This document shows, one piece after another, positions 38,651 to 48,400 of a stretch of DNA of 64,000 nt. Position 1 is the first letter of the stretch. The number at the start of each line of letters is the position of its first letter. A program made the position numbers and the translations under genes. Source of the DNA: CALRWV02 sp943371965 (GTDB taxonomy: Bacteria > Bacteroidota > JABWAT01); the NCBI GenBank assembly GCA_943371965.1, contig CALRWV020000002.1:62001-126000 (forward strand), given 5' to 3'. The notes below the pieces were generated by a model. The model ran no database searches. It was not told the DNA's origin and saw only the letters and a list, made by a program, of their open reading frames with translations.

Positions 38651-39277
38651 ATGAACAAAAACACAGTAGCAGGAGATTATTTTGTGGAAAATTTAACAGA
38701 CAATATCCAATATTTTGGGAAAGGTACTTTTGTAAAGAGAATAAAGGAATTTTCTGACAATAAATGCGGTATCAATTCAATCAATGAGTCTGCAGAATCA
38801 ATAAATGTAGATTTCCCTGAAATTATTTTGGCAAGTGCAAAATACAATTTTGTTTCTGTCACAAAAATAGTTGAAGCTCTTGCCGGAAGAAAAAAATTAA
38901 ACCTCTATAATTTTTACGTCGACCTTGGTACATATGGCGTAGAGGCAGACCTTAACTCCGTATATAAAATGTTTATGAATTTAACTGGTCCAAAGCCTGT
39001 TTTGCAGATGGTTCCAACACTTAGCAAAACATACAACAACTTTCTTGTAATTGAAATTCTAAAAAACGAAACGAATTTCTGTATTTCCAGGGCAACCTTT
39101 CCCGATATAATTCACTTGGAAAATTTTTCTGTTGCAACTATGCGAGGCGGGTTCAACGGAACACTTATGGCATGTAAACATAAATTGGATAAATATGAAT
39201 CATCACTGCCCTATTTGAGAAATGATTTGCCAGGTTGGAAATCGATTGATATTGAATTTCAATATTCCAGAATTTGA
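38651..39277 (+). CDS. Protein of unknown function between two histidine kinases
   Basis: A protein of 208 residues if it starts at ATG 38651, or 197 if it starts at GTG 38684, which has an AGGAG site 8 nt upstream and may be the true start. It has no signal peptide or membrane helix. The stretch DLGTYGVEADLNSVYKMF followed by a P-x-L, W/T-rich segment and a C-terminal MRGGFNGTLMACKHK vaguely resembles the layout of DUF2378/V4R-like small-molecule or heme-associated sensor domains, but I cannot confirm this by eye. Position 60 bp before a histidine kinase gene that lacks a recognisable soluble input domain suggests a partner sensor or output protein (inference). Confidence 0.75.
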   Translation: MNKNTVAGDYFVENLTDNIQYFGKGTFVKRIKEFSDNKCGINSINESAESINVDFPEIILASAKYNFVSVTKIVEALAGRKKLNLYNFYVDLGTYGVEADLNSVYKMFMNLTGPKPVLQMVPTLSKTYNNFLVIEILKNETNFCISRATFPDIIHLENFSVATMRGGFNGTLMACKHKLDKYESSLPYLRNDLPGWKSIDIEFQYSRI

Positions 39278-39336
39278 AACGGACTTGATTTCCTTGCGGT
39301 ATGACTGGAAAATTCAATTAAGCTGAGAACTGATAC

Positions 39337-40680
39337 ATGATATCGTTTTTAAAATATATTTTCAAATTGACAATCAATGCCGGTGATCATCCCGGATTAT
39401 CAGATGAAAAACGTATTCGGCTAGTGCTCAGCAATAAACTGTGTCTCGGATTTATCACATTCGGATTTATCAATACATTTTCTGTTATCCAATATAAAAA
39501 CAGTGGTCTGTTTATTTTTTCAACATTGCTCATTTGTCTAACAGTTTTATTCGGCATCGTCCTCAATTACTATAAATCATATACAGCCGCGAAACTTTAT
39601 ATTATTTTTATTTGCATGTCTGGTATCATCCTCAACAGCTATTTTATTTGCGAATTCACCGATGAAAACATTGGAGTAATAAAATTGATGCTGACTTCAT
39701 TGATTGTACTGCCTGTTCTGTTGAATACAAAAGACGAAATAATCTGGACCATTTTAGAATTGCTGTTTATTTTGTTGTCCATATTTTTTATAGAATCCAT
39801 TGGCCGTCTTTTACCTAAAAAGGATGGTCTTTTGCCACAAGAGGCTTTTCATTTTCTTGTGGAATCCACCTATATTTTTATTTGTTTCTGGTTGATTTTC
39901 ATTTCCTATTATGCTCAACGTATGGATTTAAATATTGTTATGCTCAAATCCAACATTGAACTGAAAAAGGCAAATGAAATTAAAAATGAATTGCTTATTG
40001 TTGCGTCACATGATTTAAAAAACCCACTTCAATCCATCATTGGGTATGCTGAAATGATTGAAGCAAATCCATCAAAATCCGACGTTTCAGAAAAATCTGC
40101 CAAGATCAGGCATTCTGCAGAAAGAATGTTGAATATTATGACCAACTTGCTGGAAACTTCAGCACTTGACAGCGGTATGGTTGAATTGAACCTGAAGAAA
40201 ATAAACCTCAACCATTTACTGATCTCCGTCATCAACAACAATCAGGCACAGGCAATTGTCAAAAATCAGAAAATTCAACTTGTTGAAAATGATGAATGTT
40301 ACGTTAATGCTGATGAAGATAAAATATTTGAAGTGCTGGATAACCTTATCAATAACGCCATCAAATATTCACCAAAAGAAAAAAACATTGAAATATCAAT
40401 TTTAGGTATCAATCAAAAAGTTCATGTAAAGATCAGAGATGAAGGTCCGGGACTAACAGATGAGGATAAACAGAAATTATTCGGGAAATTTCAACGGCTC
40501 AGTGCACGGCCAACCGCAGGTGAAACCTCGACCGGCTTGGGACTTTCAATTGTAAAAGACGTGATCGAATTACACCACGGGAAAGTTTGGGCAGAAAGTG
40601 AAATTGGCAACGGAAGTACTTTTATTGTTGAGCTTCCTTTGCTGATTGAAATCAAGACTGAGTTTGGAAATGAGGTTTGA
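39337..40680 (+). CDS. Membrane histidine kinase with six-helix N-terminal region
   Basis: The 447-residue protein begins with about six membrane helices (residues 30-200) with short loops, then a brief linker directly into HisKA with H225 in ASHDLKNPLQSI and HATPase_c (N box DNLINNAIKYS, G1 DEGPGL, G2 TGLGLSIVKDV). A membrane-embedded sensor of this type often reads membrane state or a membrane-bound partner. The kinase half resembles that of the 35344-38526 gene throughout and becomes nearly identical in DNA in the last ~180 bp (about ten differences), so this gene probably obtained its kinase module by duplication or gene conversion. No response regulator is adjacent. Confidence 0.92.
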   Translation: MISFLKYIFKLTINAGDHPGLSDEKRIRLVLSNKLCLGFITFGFINTFSVIQYKNSGLFIFSTLLICLTVLFGIVLNYYKSYTAAKLYIIFICMSGIILNSYFICEFTDENIGVIKLMLTSLIVLPVLLNTKDEIIWTILELLFILLSIFFIESIGRLLPKKDGLLPQEAFHFLVESTYIFICFWLIFISYYAQRMDLNIVMLKSNIELKKANEIKNELLIVASHDLKNPLQSIIGYAEMIEANPSKSDVSEKSAKIRHSAERMLNIMTNLLETSALDSGMVELNLKKINLNHLLISVINNNQAQAIVKNQKIQLVENDECYVNADEDKIFEVLDNLINNAIKYSPKEKNIEISILGINQKVHVKIRDEGPGLTDEDKQKLFGKFQRLSARPTAGETSTGLGLSIVKDVIELHHGKVWAESEIGNGSTFIVELPLLIEIKTEFGNEV

Positions 40681-40826
40681 GGAATTCTTGATACGGCTGA
40701 CGGGAAACATGAGTAGGAAATATCAAATTCAGAATTGGGATTCACAGGATTAATGGATTTTTGGATTACAGATCTTTTAATCCGACAAATCCTCCTTTGG
40801 AGTCCCTCGAACCAATTCAAACCACC

Positions 40827-40857
40827 CCTTGACAGGGCCTTTTGACCTCTGTCAGGG
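40827..40857. terminator. Hairpin between the convergent kinase and amylase genes
   Basis: CCTTGACAG and CTGTCAGGG pair over 9 bp with one G-U around a 13-nt loop. It lies in a 220-bp convergent gap that also holds AT-rich repeat wording (GGATTCACAGGATTAATGG) and a CCACTCGCCGTTCACCACTT spacer near the amylase end. Confidence 0.45.
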
Positions 40858-40900
40858 TTCTTGCATTAACTTGCCACTCGCCGTTCACCACTTGCCAATC

Positions 40901-43900
40901 CTACAAACTCTCAATAAACTTCCCAAGCTGATAACCTGATGTCACCGTTGCTGCACCAAATTTTTCAACCTGCTTGTAGAGAGAATTTACTTTTACCGCA
41001 GAAAGTTTTCCGGTTTTTGATTCCTGCATCAGATTCAAAACAGTCAGAACAAAGAACCAGTAAATCAGTTTTTCCATTTTCTCTTTATTGAACCAGAAAA
41101 CGTCTTCATAGAAATTCACCTGAAGATAATTTTTCACATCAGGGTGGTTCAGGATTTCAGAAAAATCCTTTACAGCAATTCCTTTTTTATCAAGCGCAAA
41201 ACCTGATTTGTTGTAAGTAAGAATTCTGGTTAAAAGAACTGCCTGTTGAACATCATATTCTGCAAATCCTTCTTCGGCAAATGATTTTGCAATCACTTTG
41301 TTGAGATGAAGTGTTTCAAAGGCATTGTCTGTTTCCTTGTTCAGTTCCTGAAGTGTGCAGGTATAAATCCAGGTTAAAATCAGTTGCCATTCAGGTGCAG
41401 AGTTGGTTGTTTCATTATCCAGTTTTTTGCGGATAAAATCTCCCCACGACAAAACGGTATCAACTTTTTTTGCGATTTTGACTGTTTTTGATTTTACAGT
41501 TTTTTTAGGCAGCAGTGATGGAAGAGTCAAAACATTCCGGTATAAAATATCGGATGACTTGATTACTTTTTCAGATCCTTTCACTTTTCCGAACATGAAT
41601 TCATAACCATCAATCAGGTGACGGAGTTTTTCATCAAACTGAAAATGTACAACCGTATCAAGTGCACCATCTTTCAAACCGGAACTCAGATATTTCAAAC
41701 TGCCTGAATTGATTGCCTGATAAAAAGGTTCATGAACCGGTTTCATGATCAGATCGATCAATGCATTTTCAACCGAAGGAACACCTTTTCCATTCAGGAA
41801 TTTTTCAATTTTGTCGTATGGCATGGAATCCGAAACCGACACTTCCCTGAATTCCCAGAAAACGTGATATTGGAATCCTCCAACTTCAACGAACAATCCC
41901 TTTTCCCAAATCTCCTTGTTAGACCGGATGAACTCAAGATTATGAATATGATCTTTAAAAATCACATACTTGCTGTGATCGGTATGGAGATTGATTCCCT
42001 GACCAATCACTCGCTGTGTCATTGTACCAAACGGATCAAGAAAAGCTGCCGATGTTCTGATCCAACCAGAAGTTGCCTCATATTTGTTATTGTAAACTAC
42101 CAAAGCACATTCAAAACCAGATTGGTTGGAGTAGGCAAAAACGTTTTCGTTCACGTGTCCACCGGAACCGTAAAAATCAAACAGAAGAAAGTTTTCGACT
42201 TCGCTGAAAATATATCTTTTTTTCAGAATCGGAGAGACTTCACGTTCATGACGTTCAATCAGCCATTGATCAGGAGTTTCATTTTTGTAGGCTTTTTTGT
42301 ACTCCATTCCATACTTTTCTTCAAATCCTTCAAACTGTCCATGACCAAACATCGGCAGACCGGGCATCGTGCTCATCAGAACACAAACTCCAAAATATTT
42401 GTCATCTTTTCCAAACTGATTGATCGCTGTTTCTTCATCCGGATTATTCATGAAATTAACATAGCGCTTCAGAATCTGCGGATTGAATTCCAACGTATTT
42501 TTGATCAGATAACGGTAATTGGCGTTGTCTTCCCGTTTCATCATGTTCATGAATGCGGAATTGTAAACGCGGTGCATTCCGAGTGTTCTTACAAAATAAC
42601 CTTCCATCATCCAGAACGCTTCTGCCAGAAGTAAGGTGTTAGGTACTTCCTTGGCAACACGGTCAACCACTTCACGCCAGAATTCAACCGGGAACACTTC
42701 ATCGAACCGTTCTTTTGTCATTGCATGTTCTGCACGTGATGGAATATCGCCACCGGTTCCAGGCATTGGAAACCACAAACGCTGGTAATGTTTTTTCGCC
42801 AACGTCATTGCGGCATCAAAACGGATAATCGGGAAATTCCGGGCAACATGAAGAATGGTTTGCATAACAGCTTCACGTACTTCCGGAATCATATAATTCA
42901 ATTGCGCTGTATCATTCCACGGCATACTTGTACCGTCATTTCCGTGATAAATGTATCTGGTATCGCCAGACCACCTGTCAACGCGTTTGAAAACTACAGC
43001 AGCATCCGATTTGCTCCAGTAACCATCTTCAATAAAAATTCCAACGCGTGAATCATCACTCAAATCCGGACCATGAAAAGAATAATTCGGAAACGGAGGA
43101 TAAGGTGACTGAACAAACCAATCGGGATGGTTGATCACCCATGACGAATCAATTCCCATGTGATTCGGAACCATGTCACTTGCCAGACGGATTCCATATT
43201 TCCATGCACGGTCTTTCAGTTGCTGATACGATTCCCATCCACCCAACTCAGGCGCAATTTCATAATCAAAAAGCGAATAGGCTGATGCAACAGCTTCAGC
43301 ATTTCCATTGATTTGTTTGATTCGTTCCGATGACCGACTTCTCTGCCAAAGACCAATCAGCCACAATCCTGTAAAACCCTGACGTGAGAGCATTTCCAGT
43401 TCCGAGTCCGGAATCTGGCTCAGATGATGAATGGACGAGTGATATTTTTTGCTCAACTGATCCATCCATACAAATGTACTTTTTGCAATCATCACCAGTT
43501 TCGGCATCCATTCGGTATCCGGTGAAAATGCTTCAGGTTCGTGTTCATAATATTCGCCTGAAAATTGGGGCGCAGACATTTCAATATCTTTTGAAACATT
43601 CCATCCGCCCTTTTTGAATTCAAACCATTTTCCTTCTTCCTTCACAAAATCCATCGACATCAGAATCTGAACCCAGAATTTCGAATTGCTGAGAATCATT
43701 CCCCATTTTTCACGCATGAATTCCAGCTGACCTGTAATTGAATTCGGTGAGTTGCGGATTGGCTCCAAAAGCAAATCAATCAAGCTCTGATCTTTGGGTC
43801 CATATCGTGGTTCCTTTTCAAAAAAAGTATTGATCGATGTTATGAACGTTGCGTAGTTGGTAGACTTTTTAAGATCGGAATCATCAATCATTTCCTTGAT

Positions 43901-44470
43901 CGGTGAATAACCGGGATTTTGATTTCCAAGCCATAACAAGAGAAGTTCTTCCAAGACCCATTGCTTATTTGAAACATTTTCAGATGAATCTTTCAGAAAT
44001 TGTTCGGCTGTTTTTTCTCCCTTGAAAACAGAAGGAGGAGGAAACATATCAACAAATTTGCTGATCAGTTTATTGAGTTCGTCATCACCCAGATTTTCAT
44101 TAAGGTTGTTGTAAAGTGATTTGAAAGCATTGGGATTTACATCGCTGCGGTAAGAGCCAATAATGAAGTGGAAAATTTCATGAACCAAACCCATCGCGTT
44201 GACTTGTGATGCCTGAAGCCGGTTGCCATCATTCCAGTTCAGATTCCTTTTCTGGTTGATTTTATCGGCAAAATTCCGTGACTGTGTAAAATTGGCAAAA
44301 ACAACATCACCGCGGATGGAAAAAATGTCTTCATCAAAACCAAATTCGTCACGTGCTGATTTTTTGACGTGAAAGAAATATTCAGGATTCGACTGACCAG
44401 AAAGATGATCGGCATTTTTTTGATAATGCTTTGAAAATGAAAGTTTTACCCGAGTTGACTCTAAACCCAT
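40901..44470 (-). CDS. Very large GH13 alpha-amylase family protein (cytoplasmic)
   Basis: The 1189-residue protein lacks a signal peptide. A GH13 (beta/alpha)8 barrel lies at about residues 360-760: DMVPNHMGIDSSW (region I), IRFDAAM with nucleophile D552, LLAEAFW with acid E617, and NFMNNPDEE with third acid D678. About 350 residues precede the barrel and 400 follow it; both are largely helical and match no domain I know. The N-terminal part contains GLVHEIFHFI at about 95. Proteins of this size and layout occur in FCB-group and Chloroflexota genomes as amylase-family enzymes of undetermined specificity, probably acting on intracellular glycogen or maltodextrin. The gene stands alone between two repeat-bearing gaps. 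A hydrolase and a transglycosylase cannot be told apart by eye. Confidence 0.85.
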   Translation of the reverse strand: MGLESTRVKLSFSKHYQKNADHLSGQSNPEYFFHVKKSARDEFGFDEDIFSIRGDVVFANFTQSRNFADKINQKRNLNWNDGNRLQASQVNAMGLVHEIFHFIIGSYRSDVNPNAFKSLYNNLNENLGDDELNKLISKFVDMFPPPSVFKGEKTAEQFLKDSSENVSNKQWVLEELLLLWLGNQNPGYSPIKEMIDDSDLKKSTNYATFITSINTFFEKEPRYGPKDQSLIDLLLEPIRNSPNSITGQLEFMREKWGMILSNSKFWVQILMSMDFVKEEGKWFEFKKGGWNVSKDIEMSAPQFSGEYYEHEPEAFSPDTEWMPKLVMIAKSTFVWMDQLSKKYHSSIHHLSQIPDSELEMLSRQGFTGLWLIGLWQRSRSSERIKQINGNAEAVASAYSLFDYEIAPELGGWESYQQLKDRAWKYGIRLASDMVPNHMGIDSSWVINHPDWFVQSPYPPFPNYSFHGPDLSDDSRVGIFIEDGYWSKSDAAVVFKRVDRWSGDTRYIYHGNDGTSMPWNDTAQLNYMIPEVREAVMQTILHVARNFPIIRFDAAMTLAKKHYQRLWFPMPGTGGDIPSRAEHAMTKERFDEVFPVEFWREVVDRVAKEVPNTLLLAEAFWMMEGYFVRTLGMHRVYNSAFMNMMKREDNANYRYLIKNTLEFNPQILKRYVNFMNNPDEETAINQFGKDDKYFGVCVLMSTMPGLPMFGHGQFEGFEEKYGMEYKKAYKNETPDQWLIERHEREVSPILKKRYIFSEVENFLLFDFYGSGGHVNENVFAYSNQSGFECALVVYNNKYEATSGWIRTSAAFLDPFGTMTQRVIGQGINLHTDHSKYVIFKDHIHNLEFIRSNKEIWEKGLFVEVGGFQYHVFWEFREVSVSDSMPYDKIEKFLNGKGVPSVENALIDLIMKPVHEPFYQAINSGSLKYLSSGLKDGALDTVVHFQFDEKLRHLIDGYEFMFGKVKGSEKVIKSSDILYRNVLTLPSLLPKKTVKSKTVKIAKKVDTVLSWGDFIRKKLDNETTNSAPEWQLILTWIYTCTLQELNKETDNAFETLHLNKVIAKSFAEEGFAEYDVQQAVLLTRILTYNKSGFALDKKGIAVKDFSEILNHPDVKNYLQVNFYEDVFWFNKEKMEKLIYWFFVLTVLNLMQESKTGKLSAVKVNSLYKQVEKFGAATVTSGYQLGKFIESL

Positions 44471-44918
44471 AATTCCCCCGTGACAGGATGTTGAAAAAAT
44501 TGCGATGGGTGAATATAAGAAAAAAGGAACTAAGCACGAACCTTGATTTTAAGGATTTTCAGGATTCCATGATTTATTTTCAAAATTTCAAACATTTTGA
44601 CTTTATCGGCAATTCTGAAATGAAATTCATTCAGCTTTAATTTTGGGGAGTTGTTTTGAATAAGTGGAATTTTTGGGGATGTAGAAATGAATGGACTTTA
44701 AATGACCGATAATAAGAAAAAACGAACAAAGACAAAGCCCTGATTTTAAGGATTTTCAGGATTCCATAATTTATTTTCATTTTGAGGTGCTTGATGTTGC
44801 AATCAACTCCAGAAACTACCGTCACATTCAAAGCTGAATTGTTTGTAACTTCAATTTTAGAAACTTATCTTCTTCCCAATTAAAACCAATCCAAAACCAA
44901 ATACAGTTAAAGGTCGAT
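44471..44918. repeat. Divergent gap holding a direct repeat pair
   Basis: Two ~67-bp copies at 44515-44581 and 44712-44779 share ATAAGAAAAAA, then TGATTTTAAGGATTTTCAGG and ATTCCAT-ATTTATTTTC, with most differences in the middle. Similar wording occurs at 40730-40795. The 64-codon frame seen here on the minus strand is repeat sequence. No promoter consensus was found for either flanking gene. Confidence 0.7.
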
Positions 44919-45485
44919 ATGAAAAATACCATTCCCGTTTTTCTGGTTTCATTCTTTCTGGCTTGTTCTCCCAAATCTGAGCAGAAAATTATAACCGAAG
45001 GATATAAAAATCCGGAAACAATCAAAACAGAAACCGCCAGCGCTGATTCTACTGTAAAGAAATCTAACTTTCGCCTTTCAGACGTTAAAGGGCCACTCCA
45101 AATGGGAGTCGAATATCCTGAACATCTGCTGAAAGGACGATCTTATTCAGCCAAACTGAACCTGAAAACAAACAGGGAAATTGAGATTGTCAGTATTGAA
45201 TATTCTGCTCCGGAATCCTACAAAGGTTCAAAACCTGCTGCCGACAAATCATTGCGCAGAATGAAATCATCATCGCAGTCTGAAAACGCCATCCCCTTTG
45301 CCATCCAAAATGATATGAAAGATGGTTACCTGGTTGTAAAAGTAACTTATGTTTACAATGATCAGACAATGACCGCCTCATCATCAATCCGGTTGTTTGC
45401 CGATGAATATCTTGACAAGGGAACTGATATTCAAATAAAGGAAACTGACGGAAGCACAACAAATCTTAAAGTTCTTCAAAACTAA
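44919..45485 (+). CDS. Lipoprotein of unknown function
   Basis: The 188-residue protein has a lipoprotein signal (MKNTIPVFLVSFFLAC; FFLAC with C16), followed by a Ser/Lys/Thr-rich tether and a beta-rich domain (YSAKLNLKTNREIEIVSIEY, LVVKVTYVYNDQTM, SSIRLFADEYLDKG). The fold looks like a small immunoglobulin-like sandwich. It ends 14 bp before the ATG of the secreted metallopeptidase-like protein, so the two are probably one operon and the lipoprotein may assist or be processed by its partner. I do not recognise the family. Confidence 0.8.
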   Translation: MKNTIPVFLVSFFLACSPKSEQKIITEGYKNPETIKTETASADSTVKKSNFRLSDVKGPLQMGVEYPEHLLKGRSYSAKLNLKTNREIEIVSIEYSAPESYKGSKPAADKSLRRMKSSSQSENAIPFAIQNDMKDGYLVVKVTYVYNDQTMTASSSIRLFADEYLDKGTDIQIKETDGSTTNLKVLQN

Positions 45486-45499
45486 TTTTGGAACCACAC

Positions 45500-48400
45500 A
45501 TGAAAAAACTTTTCTTCATTGCAGTTATTTCTGCACTTTCACTTATTTCTTTTGCTGCCGATACCGTTACCGGAAATCTGAAATACCAGGATTACAAATT
45601 TGGATTGAGTGGATATACGGGTGCATTTCAACTGCTTCCTGTCAGACATATCAAGATCAGGGTAATGGTCGGTTCTACCCAACTTGGAGTTGGGTATACA
45701 GACGATTCAGGCAACTATGCAGTCACATTTACCAATACCTCAACCCGCACTATTTATCTGGTTGCATCATGTGAAGGAGACGTTGCTAACGGTTATCCCA
45801 TTTATGTTGCAAACAAACTCGTCAATGGAAATTCACCCGTTCTTGCAAATCTCCAATTTATTGCAACAAATATTGATACCATTGTCAGTCACGTTCCAGG
45901 TAATTCACCAAATGCAGGAAATTCCGTTATTTACGCAAAATCTTCAACGAGTGTAGCTCAGGCATTCAATATTTTTGATTGTGGAGTTGATGGTTTTGAT
46001 TGGGTTGCCAGTTCTGAAGCAAGAGGGATCAAAGCAACTGCCTCGGATGTTTTGATTTATGAGTGGAGTGCAACTGATCAGATTGATGGCGGATATTACA
46101 GCAACCACACCATCAGTATGGGAAGTCCGGCCCACAAAACATCACCCATCAGTGGTTATGCAGATATGATAGCACTTCATGAAACCGGACATTACATTGA
46201 TGACGTGGTTTTGAATGGGGTGTCAACAAATCCCGGTGGCCAGCATTTCATCAATGACAATTATCAGGATCCGAGATTGAGTTGGGGAGAAGGATGGCCA
46301 ACTTTTATTGCAGGTTCAATTTTGAAATGGAAACAGGCAAATGCTGAACCAATTTCCGGAACCAGCCCGTCTATTTATGTTGATATGGTTAACCCTCCAT
46401 CATGGCCACCCGCACCTGGTACTGCACTCAGTTTTTCCTATGATTTCGAAGTTGGGTATCAAACTCAACGCGGTTCAGCCAATGAAAACAATATTACTTC
46501 AGTCTTATGGGATATGGCAGATTCACCTGCAACCCTTGATTTATCCAACAGTACCGATGATGAAAACCTGACCGTTTCAATGCCAACATTCTGGACAGTT
46601 TTCAAAAAACTGGCAACATTGGGTACCAGTCTTACATCAGATGATTTTTGGTTTCAGTGGTTTGCGCTCAATTCCGGTTCTGACGTAGAAATGAAAAATG
46701 TTTTCAATACCAAAAATCGCTTCCCTTATTATGAAGATGAAAGTGAACCGGCTTCCAATTCCAAGTTGACAGCTCTTAATTTACCTGCACAGGATGTTAG
46801 AGCTCCCGGTGCCAACAATGGAGTTGTTATTTATGAAGTTGAGGTCGGCAGTCTTGATGGCGTTGAACTCATGAACACCACTGAATCATCAATAGACATT
46901 TCAGGATGGAAATTTTATGCAGGTTTAAATACAAAGACAACAATCAGCTATACCTTCCCTCCAAATACAGTGATCGAAGCTAACGGAATACTCCGTGTCA
47001 TTGAAAATGGAGATGCTTTGCAAAACAAATCAGAGACTGTTTTCATTGAAGTAAATATTGAGTGGAACTATGATACAAATGGAGCCTGTGCATTGACCAA
47101 CAGTTCAAATACAGGAATTGATTTTGTCAGGTGGGGTGGAAATACCAGTCTTTCCATTCCATCAGGAACGGTATTCACCGGCAGCCTGAACGCTCCGGCT
47201 TCTCCAAATTCACTGCAGCGCCAGACAAACGGGTATGATTCAAACGCAGCATCTGACTTTACTGAAAAATCACCGACATTTGGTTACACAAATTCAACTG
47301 TCTCTTTTTCAGGCAACACTTTTTATCAGACAAATGATTTGGATTATTTTTCGTTGAAAGGACAACCTGGAAATACCTACACTGTTTTTGCTGACGGATT
47401 TTTCAGTGCTACCTTACCTGAAGTTGCCATAACAAATTCTGCCGGTTCTACAATAATATCAAAAATGGCGACTTCAAGTACTGATCAGTTATCCTTAACA
47501 ATCGTACTTCCTGATACCAATTTATATTTTGTTAAATTTACCAATAACACCCTCTACTCACTGTTTGGTGAATACACTATTTCCGTGCTTCGTGAAAACG
47601 ATAAAGTCTCAAGACCATTTCCTCCTGCTGATTTTAATTATTCCGCAGACAATGGAATTCATCTCAGTTGGATCAATGGCAGTTCCTACGATTCGGTTGT
47701 TGTTTACCGGGATGATATTAAAATCGGGCAAACCAATTCGTCGTCATATACTGATTCAGATCTTCCAGCAAAATCACAGCATATCTACTCTATTGAAGCC
47801 TGGAAAAATGGAATACAGGCGGAAGATAAACCGGAAATTGCTGCAATCAATTCAAAGGCACTTGATTTATACTCCAATTATTATGAAACAAAAATGGAAC
47901 AGAAATTCTGGAAACTTCAGGGCGATTGGGGGCCGGAATATGGTACTGGTGTAAACGGCTCAAACGCCTTAACTGATTCACCCGGTGTTGATTACGTTGA
48001 CAACACTGAAACTCGCGTTGAACTTAATGTACCGGTTCTTGTTACATCTGTCAATAAATTACTCTTCAGCCATGTTGCATTGCTTGAACCAGGTGATGAT
48101 CAGGGAGATTGGGATTATGGAAAAGTTGAGGTCCGCAAAAAAGGTTCTTCTGTTTGGATTGATGCAACATCACTGATTCCAAAATCCATTTCCAGCATTG
48201 AAGGAAACGGAAAAATAATTGATGGCAGAATGTATCCGTCATGGGAACAGGAACTGATTGATTTAACTTATAACATTCCTCCTCTTTACAAAAATGAATC
48301 AATAAAACTTTCCTCCATCCCCGGAATTGCTGTCAACGACACCATTTTCATTTCATTCAGAATGTTTACCGATGCTGCGGCAACTTTTGATGGATGGTAT

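Noticed and set aside
41732..42634. A 300-codon open frame on the plus strand inside the amylase gene
   Set aside because: It lies fully antisense to a gene with intact GH13 catalytic motifs, has no ribosome site and shows no family features. It is a by-product of the coding sequence on the other strand.
44150..44210. HEIFH in the N-terminal part of the amylase protein as a zinc peptidase site
   Set aside because: No third ligand motif was seen at a suitable distance and the surrounding sequence does not look like a peptidase. The five-residue match is likely chance.
44637..44831. A 64-codon minus-strand frame in the gap before the lipoprotein gene
   Set aside because: It runs through one copy of a direct repeat and has no ribosome site or recognisable protein.
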